DNA of 64,000 nucleotides from G942493375 sp942493375 (GCA_942493375.1 OW818698.1:6944001-7008000); one strand, 5' to 3'. Positions 53,390 through 62,278 are shown, counted from the first letter of the stretch. Numbers and translations: made by a program. The notes: generated by a model from the sequence alone, not told the origin.

Positions 53390-54490
53390 ATGGCTATGAC
53401 CAGTTATGAAAGAGTTGCAAATACTCTGGCTCGAAAGCCGGTTGATGAGATACCGGTATGTGTAAGCCCGTGGGGCGCAACCATAGAAAGATGGACAAAA
53501 GAAGGGCACATAAAAGCTGGCGAAGATATCCAGGAGCATTTTGGACAGGATATTCGCAGCGCTGGCTGGTTTAATTCTGCAGCCAAACTCGATTTTGAAT
53601 CTGTGATATTGGAAGAGACCGAAGAGACAATTCTCAGACTCGATGGCAACGGAGCAACACTCAGAGCACACAAACTGCACGACAGCACTCCGGAGCATGT
53701 CGCATTTACAGTAGTGGATCGCGAAACCTGGGAAGAACACGGTAAACCATACCTTCTGGACGTAGACCGGAGAAGGATTGCATTCGATGGCTATCGAGCA
53801 GAAAGAGCATTCGCCAAAGAGAAAAACCGCTTCTTCTGCTGGGCTGGTGTAGCGCCGTTCGAGCAGATGCACCCTATCACTGGTCACGAAAACATGCTAA
53901 TGGGTATGGCTGATGATCCGGATTGGGTCAAGGACATGGTCAATGTATACTCCGATCTTACTATCAAACACCTCGAGATCCTTATAGCTGAAGAAGGCAA
54001 GCCCGATGGATTCTTCTATTACGAAGACATGGGTTTCAAAAACCGGCCGTTTATGTCCCCTGCAATGTATGAAGAGATTGTAATGCCAGGCCACAAGAAG
54101 CTTTTTGATTATGCTCACTCAATGGGATGCCCGGTTATTGTACACTCCTGTGGTTACGTGGAGCCATTAGTGCCTGGTCTGATTGAAGCCGGAATGGACT
54201 GCCTCCAGGCTATGGAAGTTAAAGCTGGAATGGATCTACCGACCCTGTTCAACAGATTTGGCGACAAAATTGCATTCTACGGTGGACTTGATGTCAGAAC
54301 TCTTATTAACAACGACTTCGCAGCAATAGATGAGGAACTGACCAAGAAGATTACTCCGGTTATCAAAGGCGGTGGTGGTTTCATACTTCACACCGACCAC
54401 TCAGAGCCGCCGGAGATCAACTACGAGACCATGAAATACTTCATAAAACGCGGAAAAGAAATCGCCAAAGCCGCTGCCGGTAACGCATAA
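53390..54490 (+). CDS. UroD-family (MtaA/CmuA-like) protein
   Basis: A 366-residue UroD/MtaA-fold protein. Seen: RVANTLARKPVDEIPVCVSPWG at the N-terminus, FFCWAGVAPFEQMHPITGHENMLMGM, FFYYEDMGFKNRPFMSPAMYEEI and the metal site VIVHSCGYVEPLVPGLIEAG, then IAFYGGLDVR. The HxC motif (HSCG) fits zinc-dependent methyltransferases that act on corrinoid or thiols. Substrate is unknown. The ATG at 53390 has GAAAGGA at 9 nt; the in-frame extension from 53225 enters the IS end. It may supply or accept methyl groups for the corrinoid protein at 44979. Confidence 0.8.
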   Translation: MAMTSYERVANTLARKPVDEIPVCVSPWGATIERWTKEGHIKAGEDIQEHFGQDIRSAGWFNSAAKLDFESVILEETEETILRLDGNGATLRAHKLHDSTPEHVAFTVVDRETWEEHGKPYLLDVDRRRIAFDGYRAERAFAKEKNRFFCWAGVAPFEQMHPITGHENMLMGMADDPDWVKDMVNVYSDLTIKHLEILIAEEGKPDGFFYYEDMGFKNRPFMSPAMYEEIVMPGHKKLFDYAHSMGCPVIVHSCGYVEPLVPGLIEAGMDCLQAMEVKAGMDLPTLFNRFGDKIAFYGGLDVRTLINNDFAAIDEELTKKITPVIKGGGGFILHTDHSEPPEINYETMKYFIKRGKEIAKAAAGNA

Positions 54491-54505
54491 AACTGATAAG
54501 TTAGA

Positions 54506-54548
54506 GCAATCCGTTCGTCCCGAGCTTGTCGAAGGGCGGACGGATTGC
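54506..54548. repeat. CCGTTCGT hairpin repeat, copy 2
   Basis: GCAATCCGTTCGTCC on the left is complementary to the right arm apart from two wobble or mismatch positions. It follows the UroD-family gene and may act as a terminator. Confidence 0.7.
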
Positions 54549-54615
54549 GTTTCTGTAAGCTCTTTTATATACATGGGGATCGCCTGCCAATTCTTTCTAT
54601 ACTCCCGTTCGGGAT

Positions 54616-54645
54616 TTGCCCAATGAGCTCAATCGGTGGTATACT
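54616..54645 (+). promoter_or_regulatory. Putative promoter of galE
   Basis: TTGCCC (54616-54621), an 18-base spacer and TATACT (54640-54645), about 95 bp before the TTG start of galE. Confidence 0.45.
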
Positions 54646-54739
54646 TTTCTAAATATTCACACCGTATTGAGAGTGAATTCAAGGTTTATTTAATTGGTAG
54701 AGCCTGTGCTCTACCATTATGTTTTTTGGAGGAATCAGG

Positions 54740-55726
54740 TTGAACGTCCTTGTTACCGGAGGCGTCGGATATGTCGGTTCCCACGCTGTTAAGTTACTCG
54801 TTGAACGAGGAGAGGATGTAATATGCCTGGATGACCTCCTGTTCGGCCACCCTCAAGCTGCGTGCGGTAGCAAACTCATCGTAGGTGATATAGCTGATCA
54901 GACTCTTCTGAGACGCATTTTCTCTGAGAATAAGATCGATTCCGTCCTGCACTTTGCCGGTCTCCGCGACGTCGGTGAATCCGTTGTGCAGCCCCAGAAA
55001 TATTACATAAACAACATTTCCAAAAGTCTTGCCTTGATTGAAGTCATGCTTGAATTCAATGTCAAGCTGATGATATTTTCGTCCAGTGCGGCAACTTTTG
55101 GCGAACCTAAAGTCGTTCCGATCCCTGAAGACCACCCTCAGAGTCCAACAAACCCTTATGGCAGGACCAAACTCATGCTGGAAGAGATTCTGGCTGAATA
55201 TGACACTGCTTATGGGTTGAAATCGATTTGCCTGAGATACTTCAATGCTTCAGGGGCCGACCCATCGGGATTGATCGGTGAAGATCATAAGCCCGAGCAG
55301 CATTTGATCCCGATAATTCTTCAAGTTGCTCTTGGTCAGAGGCAGCAGGTTAGCATGTTCGGAACTGACTGGCCTACACCGGATGGCACCTGTGTGCGGG
55401 ATTATGTGCATGTCAGCGATCTCGCTCAAGCCCACGTACTGGCACTAGAAGCCCTGCGCTCCGGGCATGCATCGGCAGTATACAACATGGGCAATGGCAG
55501 CGGATACTCTGTCAAAGAAGTTGTAGAATGTGCTCGTGAGATCACCGGATGTGAGATCAAGGCTGTCGAAGCACCAAGGCGACCGGGTGACCCCGCTGTT
55601 TTGGTTGCAAGCTCTGAACTTATCACCCACGAGCTGGGATGGAAACCGGAATATCCTGATTTAAAAACGATTGTGAAAACAGCCTGGCAATGGCACTCCA
55701 GTCATCCAAATGGATTCACTGATTAA
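54740..55726 (+). CDS. galE: UDP-glucose 4-epimerase
   Basis: A 328-residue extended SDR enzyme that interconverts UDP-glucose and UDP-galactose. NAD binding: VTGGVGYVGSHAVK; catalytic serine in FSSSAATFGEP and YxxxK in NPYGRTKLMLEE; LRYFNASGADPSG and GTCVRDYVHVSDL bind the sugar nucleotide. The TTG at 54740 (GGAGG at 7 nt) gives the normal N-terminus; the ATG at 54719 would precede the ribosome-binding site. Confidence 0.93.
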   Translation: MNVLVTGGVGYVGSHAVKLLVERGEDVICLDDLLFGHPQAACGSKLIVGDIADQTLLRRIFSENKIDSVLHFAGLRDVGESVVQPQKYYINNISKSLALIEVMLEFNVKLMIFSSSAATFGEPKVVPIPEDHPQSPTNPYGRTKLMLEEILAEYDTAYGLKSICLRYFNASGADPSGLIGEDHKPEQHLIPIILQVALGQRQQVSMFGTDWPTPDGTCVRDYVHVSDLAQAHVLALEALRSGHASAVYNMGNGSGYSVKEVVECAREITGCEIKAVEAPRRPGDPAVLVASSELITHELGWKPEYPDLKTIVKTAWQWHSSHPNGFTD

Positions 55727-55795
55727 TTAATTTAGTCAATAATGTCCTTGGCTATGTTTGTTTAATAGCAGGACAAAACACAAGGAGTTTGGTAT

Positions 55796-57511
55796 ATGGA
55801 AACGAATGAACTCGCAATGTTGAGGCACAGCACGGCCCATGTTATGGCGCATGCTGTGAAGAACCTGTTCCCGGAAGCGAAGGTAACAATTGGCCCTTCG
55901 ATAGAGGACGGTTTTTATTATGACTTCGATGTGCCGACTCCTTTCACACCTGAGGATCTGGAGACTATAACTGCGGAGATGACAAAAATCATCGCCGCTA
56001 ATACAAAGTTTGTCCGTTCAGAGATTACACGTGAGCAGGCTCTTGAACTTTTCAAAGATGAGCCATACAAGCTGGAATTATTGAGTGACATCCCTGAGGG
56101 TGATACGATCTCAACTTATGACCAGGACGGGTTCGTAGACCTTTGCCGTGGACCGCATATCGACAGCACCGGTCAGATCCCTGCATTCAAGCTGTTGAGT
56201 TTTGCTGGGGCATACTGGCGTGGTGATGAGCGCAATAAGATGCTGCAGCGTATATACGGCACTGCATTTGGAAGCCAGGCTGATCTGGATCTATACATAA
56301 CGCAGCTTGCTGAAGCAGAGAAGCGGGACCATAGACGACTTGGCCGTGATTTGGACCTATTCTCACTCCAGGAAGAAGCTGGTCCTGGACTGGTTTTCTG
56401 GCACCCCAAAGGAGCGCTTGTTCGTAAGCTCATTGAGGATTACTGGAGAACAGAGCACCTTGAGAACGACTATGATCTGCTCTACACTCCACATATAGCT
56501 CTAAGAGATCTTTGGAATACCAGTGGACACCTGGACTTCTTTGCCGATGGTATGTTTGCACCGATGGATGTTGAGGGTAAACCATATCTCATAAAACCAA
56601 TGAATTGCCCATTCCATCTGTTGGTCTATAAGTCTAAAGTCAGGAGTTATAGAGAACTCCCTCTGCGATGGGCAGAGCTTGGTACAGTATATCGTTATGA
56701 GCGTTCCGGTGCTCTTCATGGGCTGACTCGTGTAAGAGGATTTACTCAGGATGATGCTCACATTATGTGCACCCGTGATCAGTTGGATTCAGAGACCAAG
56801 CGTTGTATCGCGTTTGTGTTGATGATACTGCGCAGGTTTGGGTTCTCGGAGTATGAAATTTATCTGTCTACAAAGCCCGAGAAACACGTTGGTAGTGACG
56901 ATGTATGGGAACAGGCTACTGCTGCCCTTGAAGCGTCGTTAAAGGACACTGGACTGCCTTATTCGGTCGATGAGGGTGGGGGAGCGTTCTACGGACCAAA
57001 GATTGATGTCAAGATTAAGGATGCCATGGGCCGTGCACATCAATGCAGTACCATCCAGGTGGACTTTAATGAGCCTGAACGATTTGACATCACTTATGTT
57101 GGACAGGACAACGCGCAGCACCGTCCGATTATGATTCACAGAGCGCTACTCGGGTCGCTTGAGCGCTTCATGGCGGTTCTGACCGAGCATTATGCAGGTG
57201 CATTCCCTCTGTGGTTGGCACCTATGCAGGTTGAGATTCTGCCGATAGCTGACAGACACGTTGAATATTGTGAGACTGTTCGCAAAACTCTTAAGGCCGC
57301 AGGCTTCAGATCCCATATAGACGATCGCAATGAGAAGATGGGTTTTAAAATCCGGGAAGCTCAAATGCAAAAGATCCCATATATGCTGGTAGCCGGTGAT
57401 AAAGAGATCGAATCCGGAAAAGTTTCGGTGAGATCTCGTGTTGATGGCGACTTGGGAGCATTGAGTATTCCCGAGTTGATAGAAAAATTAAAGATTGAGT
57501 TGACAGCATAG
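55796..57511 (+). CDS. thrS: Threonyl-tRNA synthetase without TGS domain
   Basis: A 571-residue class II synthetase. It starts directly at the N2 editing domain: RHSTAHVMAHAVKNLFPEA carries the first His pair, and FVDLCRGPHIDSTG the Cys-x3-His. Motif 2 (RYERSGALHGLTRVRGFTQDDAH) and the catalytic zinc positions (MNCPFH) are intact, as is the C-terminal anticodon domain. The usual N-terminal TGS domain of about 60 residues is absent; no in-frame upstream start is available in the 69-bp gap. AAGGAG lies about 10 nt before the ATG. Confidence 0.95.
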   Translation: METNELAMLRHSTAHVMAHAVKNLFPEAKVTIGPSIEDGFYYDFDVPTPFTPEDLETITAEMTKIIAANTKFVRSEITREQALELFKDEPYKLELLSDIPEGDTISTYDQDGFVDLCRGPHIDSTGQIPAFKLLSFAGAYWRGDERNKMLQRIYGTAFGSQADLDLYITQLAEAEKRDHRRLGRDLDLFSLQEEAGPGLVFWHPKGALVRKLIEDYWRTEHLENDYDLLYTPHIALRDLWNTSGHLDFFADGMFAPMDVEGKPYLIKPMNCPFHLLVYKSKVRSYRELPLRWAELGTVYRYERSGALHGLTRVRGFTQDDAHIMCTRDQLDSETKRCIAFVLMILRRFGFSEYEIYLSTKPEKHVGSDDVWEQATAALEASLKDTGLPYSVDEGGGAFYGPKIDVKIKDAMGRAHQCSTIQVDFNEPERFDITYVGQDNAQHRPIMIHRALLGSLERFMAVLTEHYAGAFPLWLAPMQVEILPIADRHVEYCETVRKTLKAAGFRSHIDDRNEKMGFKIREAQMQKIPYMLVAGDKEIESGKVSVRSRVDGDLGALSIPELIEKLKIELTA

Positions 57512-57526
57512 CTTTACTGTTTCTTT

Positions 57527-57569
57527 TCATTCTGTTCGTGCTGAACTTGTTGAAGTGCGAACAGAATGA
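57527..57569. repeat. CCGTTCGT-type hairpin repeat, copy 3
   Basis: TCATTCTGTTCGTGC on the left pairs with the right arm GCGAACAGAATGA. It lies 15 bp after thrS and probably ends that transcript. Confidence 0.7.
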
Positions 57570-57593
57570 TTTTCAATAACACTCAACTGTTAC

Positions 57594-57623
57594 TTGACAG
57601 TACAGGGTGTTTTTAGTTATACT
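57594..57623 (+). promoter_or_regulatory. Promoter of the infC operon
   Basis: TTGACA (57594-57599), an 18-base spacer and TATACT (57618-57623). The leader of about 55 nt contains a small TTCCA/TGGAA hairpin before the ribosome-binding site. Confidence 0.7.
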
Positions 57624-57683
57624 TTTTTGCGTGTGTTCCATTTTGTGGAATGCAAATAGCATCTTCTCTTGAGGTGAGCAGCC

Positions 57684-58214
57684 ATACTTAAGGACCTAAA
57701 GGTTAATGAGCGTATCCGCGCTAGGGAAGTCAGACTGATTGACGAAAACGGCGGACAAGCCGGAATAGTTTCTTTCAGAGAGGCTTTAGAATACGCGAAG
57801 TCACGCGGTCTCGATCTGATTGCTGTAGCAGAAACAGCAAACCCGCCTGTATGCCGTGTCATGGACTACGGTAAGTATCGTTACGAACAGGGTAAACGGG
57901 AACGAGAAGCTGGTAAGAAGCAGCGAATGACCGAGATTAAAACCATTCGTATGCGTCCGGGAACTGATGAACATGATTTTCAGTTTAAGCTGAAAAATGT
58001 TGTCAGATTTCTCGAACAAGGTCATAAGGTAAAAGTGATGGTGATATTCAGGAGCCGTGAGTTTACTCACCCTGAGTTCGCTACAGAGTCACTTAACCGC
58101 ATGGCTGATTTTATCAAGGGAGATTCGCTGGGTAAAATTGAAAAGACACCCAGCATGGAAGGTAGGACAATGACTATGGTCGTTGGCCCGATGTCGGTAG
58201 GCCCCCAGCCTTAA
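57684..58214 (+). CDS. infC: Translation initiation factor IF-3, AUA start
   Basis: A 176-residue IF-3. The N-terminal domain begins LKDLKVNERIRAREVRLIDENG; the linker is MDYGKYRYEQGKREREAGKK; the C-terminal domain contains EIKTIRMRPGTDEHDFQFKL and GHKVKVMVIF. The reading frame is closed by a TGA at 57675 and contains no ATG, GTG or TTG until well inside the protein. The only start that preserves the N-domain is ATA at 57684, placed 6 nt after GAGGTGA. IF-3 proofreads start codons, and E. coli infC uses AUU for autoregulation, so an AUA start fits. It heads infC-rpmI-rplT. Confidence 0.9.
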   Translation: MLKDLKVNERIRAREVRLIDENGGQAGIVSFREALEYAKSRGLDLIAVAETANPPVCRVMDYGKYRYEQGKREREAGKKQRMTEIKTIRMRPGTDEHDFQFKLKNVVRFLEQGHKVKVMVIFRSREFTHPEFATESLNRMADFIKGDSLGKIEKTPSMEGRTMTMVVGPMSVGPQP

Positions 58215-58263
58215 CATTGGGATGCCTTGGTATTGGATAAGTTAAGTAAAGGGGTTACTCATA

Positions 58264-58467
58264 GTGCCGAAAAATAAGATGAAGACCTGCAAAACTGCAG
58301 CTAAGAGATTCGAGATCAGCGCTACCGGGAAGATACGTCACGGAGCGACTGGTATGAACCATTTGAAAATGAAAAAGTCAGCCAGCGCTAAGCGCAGACT
58401 GAGCATCAAATCCGGTGTAACCACAGGTCAGAAGAGGGTTATAAAGAGACAGATCCCGGGATTCTAA
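58264..58467 (+). CDS. rpmI: Ribosomal protein bL35
   Basis: A 67-residue basic protein, normal length for bL35 (MPKNKMKTCKTAAKRFEISATGKI...). The GTG at 58264 follows a GGGG tract at about 9 nt. It sits in the conserved infC-rpmI-rplT operon. Confidence 0.96.
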   Translation: MPKNKMKTCKTAAKRFEISATGKIRHGATGMNHLKMKKSASAKRRLSIKSGVTTGQKRVIKRQIPGF

Positions 58468-58525
58468 CCATTGTATGGTTATTGGTTACCGGCATTTTTT
58501 GTGAGATTGTAGAGGAGAGTTTTCA

Positions 58526-58879
58526 ATGGCACGCGTTAAGCGCGGGATGATGGCACATAAGCGCCACCATAGAATTCTGAAGCTTGCTTCGGGATACTGG
58601 GGTGGAAAGCATAGATTATTCAAGACAGCTAATGAAGCTGTTGCTAAATCAGGCAATTACGCCTACAAAGACCGCAGACTCAAAAAGCGGGATTTCAGAC
58701 GGCTGTGGATTACCAGAATCAACATCGCCGCCAGAATGAATGGCATGCCTTATGGCAAGTTTATCGAGGGACTCAACAAATCGGGTATTACTATAAACCG
58801 CAAAGTCCTCGCCGAATTGGCTGTAGAAGACGCGCAAGCATTTTCCGCTCTTGTGGAGCAGGCAAAGACCGCCGTCTAG
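58526..58879 (+). CDS. rplT: Ribosomal protein bL20
   Basis: A 117-residue protein, full length (MARVKRGMMAHKRHHRILKL...). bL20 is needed early in 50S assembly and in many bacteria represses its own operon by binding the leader RNA. GGAGAG is upstream of the ATG. A terminator follows. Confidence 0.97.
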   Translation: MARVKRGMMAHKRHHRILKLASGYWGGKHRLFKTANEAVAKSGNYAYKDRRLKKRDFRRLWITRINIAARMNGMPYGKFIEGLNKSGITINRKVLAELAVEDAQAFSALVEQAKTAV

Positions 58880-58906
58880 GCAAAAAACACATAGAACTAA
58901 TAATTG

Positions 58907-58961
58907 CGCCCAGCAGCTAACCCGTCGAAAATCGGGGCTTTAGCGGTTGGGCGTTTTGTTT
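58907..58961 (+). terminator. Terminator between rplT and pheS
   Basis: CGCCCA (58907-58912) pairs with TGGGCG (58948-58953), with inner GCTAA/TTAGC and CCCG/CGGG stems, followed by TTTTGTTT. It precedes pheS by 16 bp, so pheST may be read partly through it. Confidence 0.75.
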
Positions 58962-58977
58962 ATCGGGGCAAAATAAT

Positions 58978-60003
58978 ATGAATGAACTGACCGAATTAAA
59001 CGACATCAGAATACAGGCACTTGCACAAGTAGAGGCAGCAGAAAATACTGCAGACCTTGATGCTGTAGACGTTGCTTACCTTGGCAGAAAGGGTGAAGTC
59101 ACTCTCCTGCTGCGCAAAATCTCCGGCGTTGCTCCTGAGATGAGGAAACAATTTGGGGAAGGCGTCAATAATCTCAAAAATGAGATTGCTGAAGCTATTG
59201 AAGCCAAGCGCGTAGTCCTGGCTCAGGATGAAATGAATGCAAAGGCATTGCTTGATGCAGTAGATGTTACCTTACCAGGACGATTTTACGAAGTAGGGCA
59301 CCCGCACGTCCTTGTCGAGACCATCGAAAAGGTCAGACAGGTTTTCGTGAACCTGGGTTATGAAGTCTTCGAGAGCCCGGAGATTGAGCATTACAAATAC
59401 AATTTTGAAGCATTAAATTACCCGGAAGAGCATCCTGCGATGGATGAACAGATGTCATTTTATGTCAGTGATGACCGGTTATTGCGCACCCAGACAACAG
59501 CTTTCCAGCACAGAGTTATGGAGACCCGCAAGCCCCCATTAAAAGTCTGCACCATCGGAAAGTGTTATAGATACGAAAATGTGGATGCCACACATGGCCA
59601 TACATTCCACCAGGTGGACTGCTTTGCAGTGGGAGAGGGGATCAGCATGTCTGATCTCAAGGGAACACTGCACGAGTGGGCTTCAGGTGTTATTGGCAAG
59701 GATGTTGCTGTCAGGTTCCGACCGGACTTCTTTCCGTTCGTTGAGCCAGGCGCAGAGATCGCGATTACCTGCATAGTATGTGATGGTAAAGGCTGCAATG
59801 TCTGTAAAGGCAGCGGCTGGCTTGAGCTAGGTGGGGCAGGGATGATGCATCCGAACGTCCTGCGCGGTGTCGGGATTGATCCTGATGTATACTCCGGTTT
59901 TGCATTTGGCCTGGGGATTGAGCGAATGCCGATGCTCACCCACGGTATTAACGACTTGCGTCTGTTCATGGACAACGACCTGAGATTCCTGAGGCAATTC
60001 TAA
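58978..60003 (+). CDS. pheS: Phenylalanyl-tRNA synthetase alpha subunit
   Basis: A 341-residue class II catalytic subunit. The N-terminal coiled-coil arm (about 1-80) starts NELTELNDIRIQALAQVE; motif 2 is around TQTTAFQHRVMETRKPP; the C-terminal core ends SGFAFGLGIERMPMLTHG and FMDNDLRFLRQF. A small cysteine cluster (CIVCDGKGCNVCKGSG) is present, as in several Gram-positive PheS. It makes an alpha2-beta2 enzyme with PheT. Confidence 0.96.
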   Translation: MNELTELNDIRIQALAQVEAAENTADLDAVDVAYLGRKGEVTLLLRKISGVAPEMRKQFGEGVNNLKNEIAEAIEAKRVVLAQDEMNAKALLDAVDVTLPGRFYEVGHPHVLVETIEKVRQVFVNLGYEVFESPEIEHYKYNFEALNYPEEHPAMDEQMSFYVSDDRLLRTQTTAFQHRVMETRKPPLKVCTIGKCYRYENVDATHGHTFHQVDCFAVGEGISMSDLKGTLHEWASGVIGKDVAVRFRPDFFPFVEPGAEIAITCIVCDGKGCNVCKGSGWLELGGAGMMHPNVLRGVGIDPDVYSGFAFGLGIERMPMLTHGINDLRLFMDNDLRFLRQF

Positions 60004-60004
60004 A

Positions 60005-62074
60005 ATGAGACTATCTGTTAACTGGCTGAAAGAGTTTATAAATATCCCGGACGATCTGCAGGGTTTCTCAGATGCTCTGACCATGGCTGGCCTGGAGGTC
60101 GAAGAGACCAAACTGATGAGTTGTGCCGACCTTATGGCTGGCGGTGGAGCAGGGGAGAAAGATGACATCGTTCTGAATGTCAAAATCACTCCTAACCGTG
60201 GAGACTGGCTCTCTGTATTGGGAGTTGCTCGCGAGGGTGCACCTCTGCTGAATGAGCAGATTGCCATGCCCAGAGTTCCGGATTCGGAATGGGTTGACGA
60301 ACAGATGCCTATTACTATCCAGGCACCAGATCTGTGCCGCAGGTATGCAGGCATAATAATTAGAGGAGTAAAAGTCGGTAAGTCACCAGGTTGGATGCAG
60401 GACAGGCTTGTTGCTGCCGGTATGCGTCCGATCAATAACGTAGTCGATATCACAAACTACGTTATGCTGGAGCTGGGGCAGCCTTTGCACGCATTTGACC
60501 TTAGCCTATTGCACGGCCAACAGATTATCGTCCGCAGAGCAAAAGCAGGCGAGAAGATGGTCTCAATAGACAACCAGGACAGGGCTCTTGATGAGAATAT
60601 TCTGGTTATAGCAGATGCCGACCGACCCGTTGCTGTTGCTGGAATTATGGGTGGAGTAGAGTCTGAGATCAACGACAACACCACCGATATCCTGCTTGAA
60701 TCAGCAAACTTCGATATGGTGAGTGTCAGAAGAACGTCCAAACGCCTTGGACTCTCCACCGAATCCAGTTATAGGTTTGAACGAAGCGTAGACCCGTCTA
60801 TCTGTGAATATGCGGCAATCAGAGCTGCAACGCTGATCAAGGAATATGCTGGAGCTGCCAGCATCGGCAAGCCGAATGATGTTTATCCATTACAGGTTAA
60901 GCCCATGGAAATAAAGGTTGTGCCCGACAAGGCAAACCGTATGCTTGGGCTGAACCTTACCATATCAGAGATGACTCAGGCTCTTGCTGGGTACAGCATT
61001 TTAACATCAATGTGCGATGAAACTCTCATCTGCCGTATTCCAACCTACAGACCAGATATGACACTCGATGTCGATGTAATTGAAGAAATTGGCCGCGGAT
61101 ACGGTTATGATAAAATCCCGATGTCTCTGCCGAATATTCCACTGCAGGGCAAAGACAGTCCTGAGGGAGAACTCAGACGCAAACTCAGGCGTATTCTGAT
61201 GTCTTGTGGACTTCAGGAAGTTCTGAGCCATAGTATGATCGAGCATAAACTGGCTGCAATGTCCGGTAGGACTGATATTGTTGCAATAAGAAATCCGCTC
61301 AGTCTGGAACTGGACTCAATGCGCAGAATGCTTATCCCCAATCTTCTGGACGTCCTTATACGAAACCAGGGACACTCATCCAGAGGAATCGGTCTATTTG
61401 AGTCAGGCAAGATTTATTTCACTGATAAGACCGTCGGGTATGATGAAAAACTCTCCGTCGCCGGGGTAGTCTGCGGGAGTATGTGGGATACCTCCTGGGG
61501 TATGGGTAAAACCGTGCCCGTACATGATTTCTTCTCCTGTAAAGGCATAGTTGAAGCATTATTCGCTGAGCTTGGTATCACCGGAGCAAAATACGAAGCT
61601 CACACCGATGTCCTGCTGCACCCCACAAGAGCCGCCAGAGTGCTCGTTGGGGATAAAGAGATTGGTATTCTTGGGCAGATCAGTCCAAGCCTTGCTGCAA
61701 GCATCGATATTCGGGGAGAGGCCTACGCATTCGAACTGGATGTAAATGCTATCCTCTCCATATTGCCATCCGCAGCCAGATTCTCGGAGCTTCCCAGATA
61801 TCCATCAGTCAGCAGGCATATCACAATGAAAGTTGCTGAAAGTGTTAACTTCGAGCAGATAAATACCATCGCCACGCAGTTCGGTGGAGAAATGGCCAGA
61901 TCAGTTGAGCTTATAGACATCTTCAGGGGAGAAAAACTCGGAGCCGGTGTAAAGAGTGTAACTATCTCTGTAGAGTTCAGATCAGACACTAGAACTCTGA
62001 TGGATGATGAAGTATCCCAGGCCGTTGCAGAAATAAAATCTGCCTTGGAAACCCAACTAAAAGCTTCATTATAA
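60005..62074 (+). CDS. pheT: Phenylalanyl-tRNA synthetase beta subunit, lacking the EMAP domain
   Basis: A 689-residue beta subunit. It lacks the usual tRNA-binding (EMAPII/OB) domain of about 110 residues after the first 40 residues: MRLSVNWLKEFINIPDDLQG...GLEVEETKL is directly followed by a B3/B4-type sequence KITPNRGDWLSVLGVARE. B5 (about 280-350), the class II-like core and the C-terminal anticodon-binding domain (SRHITMKVAE...FRSDTRTLMDDEV) remain. Editing residues in the B3/B4 region appear conserved by eye. The stop of pheS is 1 nt before the ATG. Confidence 0.92.
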   Translation: MRLSVNWLKEFINIPDDLQGFSDALTMAGLEVEETKLMSCADLMAGGGAGEKDDIVLNVKITPNRGDWLSVLGVAREGAPLLNEQIAMPRVPDSEWVDEQMPITIQAPDLCRRYAGIIIRGVKVGKSPGWMQDRLVAAGMRPINNVVDITNYVMLELGQPLHAFDLSLLHGQQIIVRRAKAGEKMVSIDNQDRALDENILVIADADRPVAVAGIMGGVESEINDNTTDILLESANFDMVSVRRTSKRLGLSTESSYRFERSVDPSICEYAAIRAATLIKEYAGAASIGKPNDVYPLQVKPMEIKVVPDKANRMLGLNLTISEMTQALAGYSILTSMCDETLICRIPTYRPDMTLDVDVIEEIGRGYGYDKIPMSLPNIPLQGKDSPEGELRRKLRRILMSCGLQEVLSHSMIEHKLAAMSGRTDIVAIRNPLSLELDSMRRMLIPNLLDVLIRNQGHSSRGIGLFESGKIYFTDKTVGYDEKLSVAGVVCGSMWDTSWGMGKTVPVHDFFSCKGIVEALFAELGITGAKYEAHTDVLLHPTRAARVLVGDKEIGILGQISPSLAASIDIRGEAYAFELDVNAILSILPSAARFSELPRYPSVSRHITMKVAESVNFEQINTIATQFGGEMARSVELIDIFRGEKLGAGVKSVTISVEFRSDTRTLMDDEVSQAVAEIKSALETQLKASL

Positions 62075-62089
62075 TAGCTCAGAGTTGCC

Positions 62090-62171
62090 GAATTTTGTCA
62101 TCCTGAGGAACGAAGGATCTGCTTTTTCCAGATTAAAAGCAGATCCTTCGTTCCTCAGGATGACAAAATTC
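62090..62171. repeat. TGTCATCCTGAGG hairpin repeat, copy 5
   Basis: A complete hairpin (arms about 35 bp) with copy-specific complementary flanks GAATTT/AAATTC. It lies 16 bp after pheT. Confidence 0.85.
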
Positions 62172-62227
62172 CCGTAATACAGAGCTGTTACGCTTCATTC
62201 TAATACTTGAATTAAAACGTGCGATGG

Positions 62228-62278
62228 TTGTGTCTTCCATTCGTCCTGAGCTAGTCGAAGGGCGGACGGAAGACACAA
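62228..62278. repeat. CCGTTCGT-type hairpin repeat, copy 4
   Basis: TTGTGTCTTCCATTCGTCC on the left pairs with the right arm ending GGAAGACACAA. It ends 18 bp before the start of the glycosyltransferase gene, so it may lie in its leader. Confidence 0.7.

Noticed and set aside
22745..62171. CRISPR array
   Set aside because: The repeats are widely dispersed hairpins, not direct repeats with spacers; no cas genes were seen.
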